Origin: Tetracladium setigerum
Lineage: Eukaryota > Ascomycota > Leotiomycetes > Helotiales
Assembly: GCA_031472005.1 (NCBI GenBank)
Contig: PZJY01000005.1
Coordinates: 1,922,001 to 1,986,000, forward strand
DNA: 64,000 nucleotides
Direction: 5' to 3'
Part shown: piece after piece, positions 1-12,574 of the stretch
Layout of the letters: each line of letters starts with the position of its first letter
How positions within the stretch are numbered: the first letter of the stretch is position 1
Notes under the pieces: model-generated
Told to the model about the DNA's origin: nothing
Seen by the model: the letters and a program-made list of their open reading frames with translations, nothing else
The model's database searches: none
Made by a program: the position numbers and the translations under genes

Positions 1-2243
1 AGCACCAACACGTCATTCCTGATCTTCACACCCCCAGAAACAATTTCATCTTTGATTACGTCAACAACTTCGATTTCCGGGATAAATGTTGTTTCTCCAG
101 GGACCAGCTCGACGGACGGTCTCAAGAATTGTACAGGTGTGACGACAGAGGCCCACGACCACGATGGAGTTTCTTCACTCTCCAATGGTTCCCCTTGCCA
201 CTGGCGGATGATTCCTGATAAAGAATCAGGTAAATTATCGGAGCTAGCAACCCACCACCACCTACGGGTATATGCCCCCAGCCAGTCCCACCGTCTCGGT
301 GGATTGGGCAGGTGAGGTTCGCGAGCTTCAGCTCGAACTGCTTTAAGGATATCATCGGTGTTCGCCTCCTCGCCAGGCTCGAATAATTTGCGACTGAAAG
401 AGCCGTCGTCGATAAAGGATTGAGAATGACTGACCCAGAGGATGCTATCCATAATATCTGCCTTCCAAACTCCTGCAACATAAGCATCACCATCAAGGCA
501 ATTGGAATGAACCAATGCGGTCTGAATTCGCTTTGCAATACCTGCGATGGCAACTAGTTTGTCCTCTCGACGCGTGAGTCTTCGCTTACTGTAAGACTGA
601 ACAAGGCTCTTCCACAATTTGTACAGTTCGTCCGGATTTGTGATTGATCCAGCCCCTAGCGCAGATCTCCAGGTATGTTGGAGGGTTCGGTATTGCAAAA
701 TTGGAGGAGGCAAATTTGTAGAAATCTCTGCAGCTTCGTTAAATTGGATGCGAGTAAAATTGCACTCGCAGGATTCGAGTTCCTGGCAACGCCATGCCAT
801 CTCTGTTGATGATAGGCGAAGCAGTCGGCGAGCCAAAATTTGTTCTTGAAAGGTCCATCCTCTGGAATCAAGTGGTGGAATTGACGCACTGTTCCGAAGC
901 TGAGTGTGCCCAATCCAGCGAGATAATCTGACGAATACTTTGTCTTTCTTCAATGGGTATGGGGGTTCAAACCTTAGTCGATGTATCCTTGAAGCACGTC
1001 TTGTAGGATCTGTATCAGTTGGGGACACGTAGTCATTGTCCAGGCCATCAAAGAGACAGGATGGTATAAATGATCGTTGCCAAGCTGAACTACCAAATAA
1101 ATGGTCATGATTCAGGGCCAAAGTACAGTCATCGGAGGTGTTGGCCCCTAGGACAAGAGCTGCATAATAGTATACGTCTCCCATAGTTGCGGCTTCATTA
1201 GTCCAGTCGGCGTAGTCATCTTGTATGATACATAGTGCATCAATCCAGAGGAATCGAAAGCCTAGATCTCGAGTAATGGCGATGGCATTGCGTAAGGTCG
1301 CGGGGAGTTTCAAATACGGGATCATCTGCTTGTGCTTCAAGAAGTCGGCTTTGGTTGTAATGACCCATTTGTCTCTGGCCACCCCCCAACAATAGCTAAG
1401 CGCAACATACGGGGAGGAAGCGTCTGTCTCTACAAGTATTGGATCTTGAAGAGGGCCTGTACCGATGTCAAGGACCCTTCGCGGCATGAAACTTCCCTCT
1501 CGGCCTTGACAGAACTTATGAAATTCTCTACATTGGCCGAGCCATTGCTTCATCCGATATATTGCTTGTGGATCATAGTTGTTCTCACAAATGGGATCGA
1601 GAGTGCCAATTGTTGGCCAGCGCTCTAGTGAATCTGTTCACCCAAATTCAGTTTGTCTCCAGAAAGTCACCGTGGACAGTTACGTACAAGATGGGCTGAA
1701 TAGCTCAACTGTAAGAATGCGTTCATGATACCATTCGTAACTGGTATCAGTCAGGATAATAGTCAAGGGCGCCTCAGGAACTGCAGCAGCTCCGATGTAT
1801 TTATTCGCAAGGCTTGCACCACCGTCGCCGAACCAACCCGGTCGGATACAATCAACGCCGTCAACCACTACTTGGCAGGCTTCGCATCCGTCCATCGCAC
1901 TCCGAAGCCATTGACCAGCCTCTGGATGAGGAGGGATATAATTGTTCAGGATCCGAACTCCTGTGCTGCCATTCGGAAGCTTGGTCTTCTGGCAGACTGC
2001 GTCCGGGAGCAGAAACATATTTCGGGACTCATCTTTCAATCGCCAATCAGTCTCTCTCGACGGAACGATATATGATAGTCCTTTACACACTTTGCAAGGT
2101 GGCTCGGAATCAGAGAGTGTGGAGTTGTGGAAGTTGTCAATGGTGGCCGAACGTGGATTTGAGAGGCTCCCCTGGTTGGGAATATGTCGCCCCTGATCTT
2201 GCCAGTTTGGACTCTCATTTGCTTTCGGATCTACCTGCTCCAT
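1..2243 (-). CDS. HET-domain (heterokaryon incompatibility) protein, 3' end outside window
   Basis: Two exons are visible: 2243-1688 and 1633-1 (open at the window edge), with a 54 nt intron 1634-1687 that keeps the frame. The first ATG (2243) is chosen over an upstream in-frame TTG. After about 185 residues with a CxxC pair (CKVC), the protein carries the HET signature: YVALSYCWG, then FLWIDALCIIQDD, and RGWTFQEQ near the middle; a further WSWAS motif follows close to the cut end. These blocks are diagnostic of family PF06985, which triggers cell death when genetically different hyphae fuse. Nothing visible says whether this copy acts in vegetative incompatibility or is one of many paralogues. 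It lies head-to-head with an MFS exporter, in an accessory-looking corner of the window. The reading frame is uninterrupted over the ~2.2 kb seen, so there is no sign of decay. Confidence 0.93.
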
Positions 2244-2843
2244 AATTGTGTTGTATGGACTCAAATCTGCCTTGATGTGAAGAGAGGAAAGCGTGATTGT
2301 GTTTCGAGGGTACAGTAGGGCATGTTGGCAATATATTCAGCTTACGCCACAATCCCGTCACAATCAATCGTGATGCATGCCTACACCGATATTTATTTTT
2401 GACGGCATCGACTTCGCTACCTGTTCCTCACTGTTTATGGATTGTAGTCATGAATAGAGTCGACAAAAGGGCAAGAACTCCATGTATCTCCTCCACCCAT
2501 AAAAAGGAGTTGAAGAAGCTCTCCATACCCAAAAATCGTGAAATAAAGAGTATAAATTTTAGTTCAAGAAGTCAAGGCAGATTTGGGAGACTTTCCACTG
2601 GGAGGTTCGGGTAGACGTACTAATCCTCATCCGGAATAGCGCTTTGCTTGCCGAGTAGCCTCAACCATATCTTTAAGTAGCTCCCTCGGCTTCTTGTCAA
2701 TCTTAAGACTTTTCTTTCGATTTCATAACTACCATACCGACCTGCACAACGACACTTTCGGGCACCAATATATGCCTGTCCTTGCTTCTACTCAATCTCT
2801 GCGATATAATAGCATCTGTGTAGGCTGAAAAGGAGCAACTTCG
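2244..2843. other. Intergenic, divergent promoter region (HET / MFS)
   Basis: About 600 bases between the start codons of the HET gene and the MFS gene, so it must hold both promoters. Short ORFs here (for example 2297-2614) have no protein-like composition or motif. I see no repeat or RNA gene. Confidence 0.6.
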
Positions 2844-4642
2844 ATGAAAATGTCTGAAACAGAGGATCAGTCACGTGCGGCCGCTTCAACATCAACGGAA
2901 CAAAGTCCTCTGCTACCAAACCGCTCCAGCAACGATGAAAATGATATATCTTCATCACATGAGGAAGAGGGGCGCACAGATCTCTCTACCTTAGAGCCTA
3001 CTAACCGTGAAATTGCGCTTACTATGAGCTGTATATGGGTTTGTGCACTCGTTGCCATGTATCTTTTGTCATCGTCTAAATCCTCATTATTTTAGCTCGG
3101 TACTTTTATGGCCGCTCTGGATTCTACTATAATTGCCACACTCATCCCGCCGATATCGACCTCTTTCTCCTCCTTTACTGCTCTCTCGTGGCTAGCATCA
3201 GCCTACTTGATTGCCAACGCTGCCTGCCAACCTTTGTCCGGCCGCCTCACGGATATTTTCTCTAGACGGAATGGACTTCTTTTCTCCAATATATTCTTCG
3301 GAATCGGAACATTAATGTGTGGACTTTCTACTAGCGCGACCATGATGATTGCTGGTCGTGTCATTGCTGGAATGGGCGGAGGTGGCCTTGGAGCCATCTC
3401 AACATTCGTGGCCTCAGACTTGATCCCTCTCAGAAGACGAGGTCTTTGGCAAGGCATAGGGAATATTTTCTGGGGTCTCGGAAGCGGAATTGGTGGTATC
3501 TTTGGAGGGTGGGTGAATGATGTTTGGGGTTGGAGATGGGCATTTCTCATGCAGGTACGGGTTTGGCAAGGGTCAGCAGGGCCGTTGCCGTTTTTCTGTA
3601 TTTTATGATCCTTCACCACTAACATATATTGCAGGTCCCCTTCATAATCCTTTCGACCTTTCTTGTATTTTTCAGAGTCAAAGTTCCCGTCGTAAGGGTC
3701 GAGACACCCTCCGTAAAGCGGGTGGACTTTCTAGGCGCTATTACTCTGGTGCTGGCACTTGTTTTGCTCCTCTTTGGGCTAAATGCTGGTGGGAATACAG
3801 TCCCTTGGACCCATCCGCTCGTTCTCACCACTCTCCCACTCTCAGCACTCCTCTTCAGTGTCTTTGTTTACGTCGAAGATAATATTGCTTCCGAACCTAT
3901 CATCCCTGTGCGTCTCCTCCTCGATCGTACCGTAGCCTCTACATGTCTAGTCAACTGGTTCAACACCATGGCCACTTTTGGACTCATCTTCTACGGCTCG
4001 CTATACTTCCAGGCGGCCATGGGTCTGTCACCCACCGAGTCAGGTGCCCGTCTCATTCCTCAAAGTTTGGGAACAGCCATAGGATCCCTCGGTGCCGGCC
4101 TTATTATGCGCTCCACAGGCAAATACTACTGGCTGAATGCCGGTATCGAGGCGGCATTTGTACTGGCTTGTGGCTCGATGTGTACGCTCGCTCTGACAAC
4201 TCCATCCTGGCTCCCTTTTATTTATTTCGCGCTTTCGGGTATTTGCTATGGTGGTATGCTCACTGTGAATCTATCTGCCCTCATCGCTGCGGTGGATCAT
4301 TCCCATCAAGCTGTTGTCACGTCAACTTCTTACACCTTCCGCTCCACAGGCGCAACTCTTGGAATTACCGCTGCTTCGGCGATCTTCCAAAATCTCCTGA
4401 AGACGCAGTTATGGGCACGCCTGGGGAACCGAGAAGGAGCTGCAGAGATAATTGATCGCGTCAGAGGAAATATTGAAGAGGGAAAATTACTTCCAGAGGA
4501 TTGGAGGATGCCAATTCTGGAGAGTTATATGGTAGCGTTGCGGGGAGTCTTCCTTTTTTGTTTGGGACTCTCTATGTTAAGTTTTATGGTTGGTCTGGTT
4601 ATGAAAGAACGCAAGCTTCATGGCAATCTTGCGAGGAAGTGA
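2844..4642 (+). CDS. MFS transporter, DHA2-like (drug / vacuolar amino acid type)
   Basis: Three exons, 2844-3038, 3096-3554 and 3635-4642, join in frame to about 553 residues; introns are 57 and 80 nt. A ~60-residue hydrophilic serine-rich N-terminus precedes the first membrane helix, which carries the family signature FMAALDSTI. This is followed by SGRLTDIFSRR (the loop 2-3 motif) and RVIAGMGGGGLGA (motif C region, antiporter type). The C-terminal exon continues with multiple hydrophobic segments to a basic tail. These features match 14-helix proton antiporters of the Azr1/Vba1 group (drug efflux or vacuolar basic amino acid uptake). The substrate cannot be told from sequence. A second ATG two codons downstream (2850) is an equally possible start. 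The first intron begins with GTTTGT, a less common donor used again elsewhere in the window. Confidence 0.92.
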
Positions 4643-4781
4643 GCTGCGCTATGTGAATTTATTTGGGGTAGACAAAAGGAGATAAAATCATTGGCTTAGA
4701 CTACAAAAGTTCTCGATATCTCAATACTTTGAAAAACACAAAACTCCCTCGTAACGATCTTCCCATCTCCAGTTTCAGGTA

Positions 4782-6525
4782 CTAGACATTGCAGTCATTG
4801 CTCTCTCTTGGCACTTGATTGCTCAACATAGTCCGGTCATGAGACATTTCAATCCCTCCATCTTGCGATTCTGTTGGCAGTTCAGACTTCGTTTCCAGTT
4901 TCATCGGAATCGGTTTGTTTGTGGCTGGATTGAGCATCTCCCTCACTCCCGAATATAAAAGAGGCACTGTGATAACTAGTATGGTAAGAGGTAGCGCAAT
5001 AGCCCAGAGTAACCAGAAATGTTCCGCTCCGGGGCCATATTCGGTTTGGATACCCAGGATCGCGGCGACGGTTGAAGAAGGCAGGAAAAGTGTTGCGAGA
5101 AGTACTAAGAATGAGACACCCCTATTCTCCTGAAGAGCTTGTCGCCCTCCACTAATACCAACGAGGGCCGTCAAAACACTGATGTCTTTGTCGATGCGGG
5201 AGATGCTGATGCTCATTTTGTCGAGGACAAATTTGAAATCCTTTTGAAGATCGCGAGCGTGGCTCTCAACGAGCTCCTTTACCTCTACAGTTGCATCTGG
5301 TTGCGCTGCTGGGAACGGCCACAATTCCTGACCACGCTTTGAACACAGCAGAGCGGCCTCCGTCATGAGTTCGTAGTCTTTATTACAGCGTCGGCGAATC
5401 CTGTAGAGTTCATTGAGGTGGTTCTCGAGCTCTTGGAACGTAGTTACTCGTCTCTCGAGATGGCGTTTGATGTTTGCGAGCTCGCGATTAACGTACTCAT
5501 TTACGACAGCCCATTCCGATGCCATGATTCGATATCCTTCATGAAATATGAGGAAGGGGTTATTTGCGCAGGCTTCGAGGTACTTCGCATCTTTGGTGAA
5601 TTTGTGCTCCAGGAGATTGCAGAACGCGAGTCTGAACTCCTGCCTGGTTTTGAAACGGTCGAATTCTTCGCCCATCCTCGGGCAGGGGCTCAAGGTACGG
5701 TACTCTGGCTGGCCTACGGTCAATATGCCGTGTTTTTGAGCGACTTTGAATGGCGGATCTACTAGCATAATTGCTATTCCAATTAGATTGAGATCATAAG
5801 AGTGTGAGCTTGAAGTACATACAGATCCAGCCGTCACTGTTTGTTTTTCGCCGGCACCAGACACTCACAGTCTGTCTGGTAAATGCCATCGACGAATACT
5901 TTTTATGGTTTAAATAAGGTATCGGAATTGGTCTTAGCTTCCCAGCAGATTTCTTGATTCTTGTCCAAGTCATATCTGAATAGAGAACGCTGCTTGCATC
6001 GTCCAATCCATGGAGCTCTCGAGTTTCCACGAATTGTATTGAATGGAACTCTTCCGTCCTCTTGGTCGACGGAAGTGAACCGAGTCTTTCGGGAACCTTT
6101 TCGTGCATTTGATACCACGAAAGAGTATTGATCTGATTGGCGAAAAACTGCGGGTCAATGTCATAGACACCTCCGAGATGGAGGAGGGTCTCTGGACATA
6201 TGTTCTCAACGATTATCAGATGAGACGACGGAGAAGTGTCGGTTAAAGATGGTAAATGATCCAGAATGGCTTCATAACCCCTGAGATTATCGACAAGTGA
6301 AAAATTTGAAGCTTCGCTAATTGTGACTATCGATATCATAGGAAGCTCTTCGCATATTTCAAGATCTTCGGCATCCCCAAAAGTCCCGTCGATAAATCTT
6401 CGCAGCTTAGAAAATCCAGGCCAGGCCGTAATTTCATCATCAGTTATTTTTGTTGGCGTCAATCTTTCTATATGCGTACGGTAGTTCTTCGCAGCTTCGG
6501 ATTGTGTAGGAGTTGCTGATGTCAT
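4782..6525 (-). CDS. CorA-like membrane protein
   Basis: Exons 6525-5823 and 5761-4782 are joined across a 61 nt intron (GTATGT...CTAG) to give about 560 residues. The N-terminal ~250 residues are soluble and acidic; the block TVSVWCRRK..DGWI..LDPPF around the splice junction resembles the region preceding the CorA domain in fungal CorA-like proteins. A long helical, charged middle (coiled-coil-like, IKRHLERRVTTF..LENHLNELYRIRRR) leads to two C-terminal helices, VSFLVLLATLFLPSSTVAAILG and a second one about 15 residues later. This is the CorA membrane topology. The canonical GMN selectivity motif of true Mg2+ channels is not present; the equivalent place reads GIQTEYGPG. Magnesium transport is therefore not implied. 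Such proteins are numerous in Pezizomycotina and mostly uncharacterised. It is convergent with the MFS gene, leaving only ~140 bases between stop codons. Confidence 0.85.
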
Positions 6526-9045
6526 GACTTGAGGAATAATGTCGATCTTTGCAACTGAAACTGCAACGCAAATACAGTAGAAACAAGAAACTCGTGTTTC
6601 TCCGAGGATCCGAGAAGCATCTTCCTCGCCTTGAAATGATTGTTTTATAGGTGGGCTATCATATCAACCGCTTCAGAGCTGAACACTCCCGAGGCTTTCA
6701 TGCCTTGTCCATTCTCAGCCATGATACAGTATGGATCGGCCAGTCAGCTTGGCAGTATGCAGCCACAGAGTTTCAATCACCCAAATTCTCACATATTATT
6801 GATCGAGGAGATATCTCGGGGGCGAATGCGACTTAAGTCATTTGACAAAAGTATTCAATATTACCTAGTATGCAGTGTAACAGGCAGTGGGGCGCAGCCT
6901 TTCTCTCGATTGGGCCAGGCTCAAGTGAATTTGTACGCAGAGCCTCCTTCTCGTGGGGGTTCATTGACTGTCAATTCAAGAGCCTTAAAAATTGCTAGAG
7001 CCTTGCCTGTTAGTTAGTAAGACGATGGTATTATGAGAATTACAGTTGGCTGGGGTTGCACTTTTCGAGAGAATGTCCATAATCGTAAATGCTACCTGTC
7101 AATCCATGAGGAGCCTTGACATTGCTAAGAGATATTACATTAGGTAACTAGAAGCTAATACAATAGGTCTCTTTGCCGAGCAGCTGGACCATCCTCTTCA
7201 AATATTATCTCAAATTATCTCCGCAGAGTCTTGAGTGAATTATCCAGTCCTTTTTGCCTTAAAAATTTGTTAAGGGTTAATAGCTTTATGATCTTGCGCT
7301 TGGATGGGGAGCGTCTCGAGTTGAGCTCGAGAGTGTTTACAGAGACGGGTTTTAAATTTTCTTTTGCTTTACACACGAGAGACTTGTGTTGGGCTGCAAC
7401 CACTGTAATCGTACTTGCAAATCATTCGCTTCGTAAAGGCGAGGACAGAGGTGGGAGTTCAAGAGCGGCAGGCTTCCTTGCCGCTTAATCGAGGCCGCGA
7501 GAATACCAACGACAAGTTTGAAGTGACAAACAGCAACCTACGAGATTTTTGTTCACGATCCTCGCTTCAATTTGCTGGTCGATTTATGTCGTCGCACGGG
7601 TCTATCTTGTTACTGTACCCTTTGCCGTACTGCGAAATGTTCCAAGTGGGGTCTACAAACATCCGGAGCGCAATATCATGTGTTATTTTTCACACGTATG
7701 GACTAGAGACAACACGAAAGCAACCATTTGCATCGTATATACATATATCATAATAATCTTATGTTATATGATCACATTGCAGCTGCACCAATATATATTC
7801 AAGATCTAAAGTTGATTTGGTCAGAATTCATCTTCACTGAATTCCCCACCACGTGACCCTCATCTACATCAACAAGGTAGGTTTTACACTCCAGCAGCCT
7901 AATCATCAACAATACAACACCATCACACCTCTCTTCCTAACTTTAATATCAACAGTACAATACCTTCTTACAAACTTGAGATATAAAGTATGAGGAGGGA
8001 GGCAAAGTTAATCCCAGGATTATATTATTACGCCGCTTGGCGGCAACATGTGAGAGAGAGTTTGATGGTGGGCAGGGCCGCACCGTTGTTGCCGCTTTGC
8101 CTTCTGCTCGGTGAGCATTTACGATGCACATTCGTCTTGACACACCAATCATCCAAACTTCACAAGCATACACAGATGGTAGCATCATCCACTCCAGGCA
8201 AGTTAGGCAGTAATATGAGCTCCAGCTGAGTTCTCATGGAGCACGCACCGTTGCCTGACGAAGAAATGGCCGGTAGTGACTCAACGGGAGGGGAATATCG
8301 GTATCCAAGAATGCTAGTTTTCAAATGTAGGGCTGAATCGTAGATGTAAGATTATGTGTGTGTATATATATTCGTGTTGCCTCCTCGTCAATGATCATAC
8401 TCCTTAAACCCTTTTGAATTCGATTCGTTCTGTTCTTCCCCAGATTTCCACCTTTCTACCTTTTACCAAGCTTCGGGGTGCCCGTGCGCAAGCTACCACG
8501 ACAGTACTCGTACTCTCACTCACCAGTCCTTCTGCACCACGTTTACTCGTACCGTTCGTTGGTTTTTCTGCTTTCTTGCTCACGAACATTACACGGCCTT
8601 CAACTATCCATACTCAACACGAGTGTTGACCAGGTACGCGATATCTGCTGAACCCATTTCATAATTCCTAGATTTCTCAGGCCTTCAACAGGGTAAGGAT
8701 CAAGTGACGAGCTCCCGGCAAGACAAGGCAGCATTCCACAGGGTAGAACCACGAGCGAAAGTGTACGAGGAGCTGGCCCTGCGATTTGATGCAGCACTCG
8801 TCTGCATACAGAACCTTCCCATCTACTAGCATCTTATTCTCCTATTCTCAGAAGCTGACGTGCTCTGGAAGCAGCCTTTCAACGATAACAGATCTTCCAC
8901 CCCGCTATATCGGCTTCGCGCCCACCTGCCAACAAGGCTCCACGAAAGGCAGCACAAGACAACGGCGGATTCTATGACCTGAGTCGAACCTGTTTTAGCT
9001 TATATCGGTTTCCCCAGACACACTTGCTATCTTCATTTAACAACC
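6526..9045. other. Long intergenic region, no gene supported
   Basis: About 2.5 kb between the CorA-like gene and the AAA ATPase. Only short ORFs (<130 codons) occur, several starting with non-ATG codons and none with a recognisable motif or signal peptide. The right-hand part (about 8.4-9.0 kb, pyrimidine-rich) is probably promoter and 5' UTR of the ATPase gene. A CACGTG palindrome lies at about 7849 but its role is unknown. Confidence 0.6.
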
Positions 9046-12000
9046 ATGGATACTCCTAGCACCACTAAGAGTGATCTGGTGGTGGAGAGGGAAGAGGGGG
9101 CCCCTGCCGGAGAGGGTAGCTCGAGCATACAACTCAACACCAAGCAAAAGTCTACCGAGCCTCCCAAAACCAAAAAGAAGATACTGAAGGACAAGAAATG
9201 CGCGAAAGGAAAGGGCAAGGCTAAGGCCAAGATTGTAGACAGCGAGAGCGAGAGCGAGAGCGAGAGTTCTTCGGATAGTTCAAGCTCCTCGGACTCAGAT
9301 TCAGACTCTAGTGATTCTGAATCCAGCTCCGATTCCTCAGATAGCGAGAGTGAGAAGGAGAAACGGAAGAAGAAGGCAAAGAAGGCAAAACAAAAGGCAA
9401 AGGACAAGAAGAAGAAGTCCAAGTCCAAGAGGAAGTCTCGAAAAGTGGTATGTCGAGATTCCACCCTTCCTTTTAGCAGGATATTCTAACATATTCAGGA
9501 ATCTTCTTCCTCCGAGTCATCTAGCTCCTCCGAGTCAGATTCCGATTCGCCAGATTCAGCATCTGATTCGGAAGCCGAGGACGATGAGGTAGAGGAGTTG
9601 GATACCGGCCTGCAACAGCAAGTCGCCCAGCAACAACTCATGATCCAGCAGCTCCGACAGCAGATGCAGCTTCAGGGACTGGGAGGGCTTGGTGGAGGGC
9701 TTGGTGGCATTGGTTTGCCAATCAACAACTGGGCGACCTTGCCTCCGGTGATCAATCCTGGCCTGAATAAGTTGAGGGCTGCGCGAGCTGCCAAGAAACA
9801 AGCTGCCCTCGATGCTGCCGCCGAAGCAAAACGATCCAAGAAGGACAAGAAAAAGGGCGGCAAGAAGAAGCGAGCCAGTAAATTGGAATTCAAACGCGTT
9901 GACGAACTCTGGGACAAGACGCTTCACAACTACAAGCTCACAGATACTGCCGAAGACGAGGAGAGCTCAGAGTACGATCAGTATCTGTTCAATGTCCGCC
10001 GAACTTTCGACTGGGAAGGCAAATTTCGAGCTACGGTAGTCGACATCAAGAGTAAATTATTGACGGAGGCACTGAACGAGATTATGGATGGGGTCAAAGG
10101 TCTATCCTTGGTCGAGGAAACTCCCGCAGTTGACCCGAATTTGTTGTTCTTGTACCTGGAAGATCTGCGAGATTTGTTCAAGAAACTGAAGAACAAGAAG
10201 ATCACCGCCAAGAAAGGTAAGAAGAAGGCAAAGAAGCGCAATGAGACCAAGCGGAAGCATCTCAAGGTTCTGTTGAAGTATCTCGACAAGGACTATTCTT
10301 CAACGAAGAAAACATTGTACCCAATGCTAGAGTCTGGGCTCATCACGTTTGACCTCCTGTGGGCTCTTTACAAACCCAACACTATCGCATATACCACTAC
10401 CTATGGCACAGTGGATGAACCTCGAGCCTTCAAGATTGAATTGGCCGAGAAAGAATCCTCATTTGTTAAGGGAGAATTTTATGAGATATCGGGCAAGTAT
10501 CTCGAGTATGACGGAAAATCTTTCGGAATGGGAAGCATGGAAAGTGAGGTATCCTCCTTCAAGGGTGCCAGAAAAATTACCAGTCTCAACTGCTATCCGC
10601 TCAAGTATCACAAGAACGAGGCAAAACTTCGGGCTGAACTTATTGAGCGAGGAAAGAAGTTCGTTGCATTGCAAGGTGTGCACTACCGAAGCCACGAGGG
10701 CCTTGCCTATGTCAAGAAACGCAAGCAGGTCATCAAAGTCAACATCAACGGCCGCATTATGGTGGACCCGGCAATTCACCGTCGAATCCTGCCAAACTAT
10801 CCCATCAGCACAGTCAAACCACAAGACCCTGATATTCTTGACTCGGACTCAGACAGTGACTCGGAAGGAGGATGTTGCGATGACAGTTCCGAGGATGAAC
10901 AACATCACATGGAAGAGAGGGAAGATGATGACGAACCCAAGATGAAGAGGAAATTGGTCATGGATGACAAAGAACGACTTCGAATCGTCGAAGTACCAGT
11001 TGATGCCGATGGCCAAGAAATTGTGATTGAAAAACTGGAAGAAGTCGCATCAAAGAAGAAAGATGACGGTGCCCCAGAGGACAAGAAGGTTATTCCAACA
11101 TTTTCGGAAGAAGAGTACCTCATTGCATCTCCCGTCGTTCTTGGATTCGCCTTTGCTGAAAAGCAATGGCTCGAATTTACTGTCTCTGGTGTGAAGGAGA
11201 TTGTTTGGAACGAGGGCAGTTACGACTCCTTGGTTCTGCCAGAAAATACCAAGGCTATTGTCAAGGCTTTGGTCGAGTCGCACAAATACCACCCAGCCGA
11301 AAGCATTGATGATGTTATTCAAGGGAAGGGTAAGGGCCTTGTGGCAGTTCTACATGGACCTCCAGGAACCGGAAAAACCTTGACCGCGGAGGGTATTTCT
11401 GAGCTTCTCAAATGTCCTCTGTATATGGTTTCCGCTGGAGAGTTAGGCACCGATCCGCGAACACTAGAGGCCGAACTCCAAAAGATTCTGGACATTGCAC
11501 ATGCTTGGGGAGCAGTTCTTCTTCTTGACGAAGCTGATGTGTTCTTGGAGAAGCGTACAATTCAAGATATCCACCGAAACGCACTCGTGTCGATCTTCCT
11601 TCGACTTTTAGAATACTTCCAGGGCATTCTCTTCCTCACCACCAATCGTGTTGAAACATTCGACGACGCCTTCCAATCACGAATCCACATTGCCCTTCGA
11701 TATGGTGAGCTAACCACAAAGGCCAAGAAAAGCGTCTTCAAGCTGTTCATCGAGAGAGTTCGTGTGATGGAGGGTATTGAGACTATGCCTTTCACCGAGG
11801 AAGATTTCAACTCTCTTGCCCGCAATAATCTGAATGGTCGCCAGGTACGTCCCCTCACATTTTACGCAATCAATTCAATGCTAACTTCCCACACAGATCA
11901 AGAACACCATTCGAACAGCACAAGCGCTGGCTGTCAACAATCACGAGCCATTGAGCATGGAACACATCAAGCGAGTTCTTGATGTTTCGAATGCCTTTGA

Positions 12001-12055
12001 CCGCGATCTCAAGGGAGGTACAGGATTTGAGGATGCCATGCGAAGCTATCACTAG
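9046..12055 (+). CDS. AAA+ ATPase with acidic-serine N-terminus and DUF7025-like domain
   Basis: Three exons, 9046-9447, 9499-11844 and 11897-12055, give about 968 residues. The first ~190 residues are low complexity: lysine blocks alternate with runs of Ser/Glu/Asp (typical nuclear or casein-kinase-rich tract). A glutamine-rich stretch and lysine-rich tracts follow. The middle (PNTIAYTTTYGT onward, FKGARKI, HYRSHEGLAY) matches the domain that precedes the ATPase in a fungal family of AAA proteins. The C-terminal AAA module has Walker A GPPGTGKT near residue 754, Walker B LLLDEAD near 808, and a sensor-like TTNR. The last exon supplies the small helical lid. The function of this family is not established. 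The lysine/serine-rich head suggests nucleic-acid or nuclear association, an inference only. It is convergent with the small secreted protein gene. Confidence 0.92.
9240..9357 (+). repeat. Coding Ser-Asp/Glu low-complexity tract
   Basis: Imperfect GAGAGC and TCN/GAT codon repetition encoding a Ser-Glu/Asp stretch inside exon 1 of the AAA ATPase. A similar tract resumes right after the intron at 9499. Likely length-variable between strains. Confidence 0.8.
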
Positions 12056-12574
12056 ATATTCCTCGTTTTTCGATGTGATATTTATCTGTTTCTATATCTG
12101 TATTCTCGTATCGAATTTGTGTAACGTCTTCTTGTATTGGTTGACTCGATGAATAACGAAGGTAGGATCTGGGAAGTGAGCGAGTTAGCGAGACTTTTTC
12201 TTTTTCCTCTCATCATAGTATTCTAGGCTTGTTTTATGAGGATATGTGAATGGACATTTAGCGGCATGAGTTTGAGCATGCAAATGAGAGATCTGGTAAA
12301 TGGGACCATAATGACGGGGACGAAAGACTGGAAGTCTAGCGGCGTGCAATAGAATGCAAATCCCTCTTCTCACATATTGATTCAACAGAGGTCTATATTA
12401 AGGTCTGGTAAAAATGATGCACTCAGAATAAAGAAGTGATATTGGGTCATTCCCCTAACGACAAGGACCTCGTGCCGCTCTTTCCCAAAGCTTTTCCAAG
12501 AGTTGAGCTAGCACCCTCGCTACACGTTGCAATACTCGATTTCCTCGTCGATTTTGAGTAGGGAAAGACTGCGA
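12056..12574. other. Convergent intergenic region
   Basis: 3' flanks of the AAA ATPase (+) and the small secreted protein (-). Nothing else is recognisable. Confidence 0.6.

Noticed and set aside
9033..9464. 143-codon minus-strand Ser/Leu/Phe-rich ORF
   Set aside because: It is the complement of the Ser/Glu/Lys repeat tract of the AAA ATPase.
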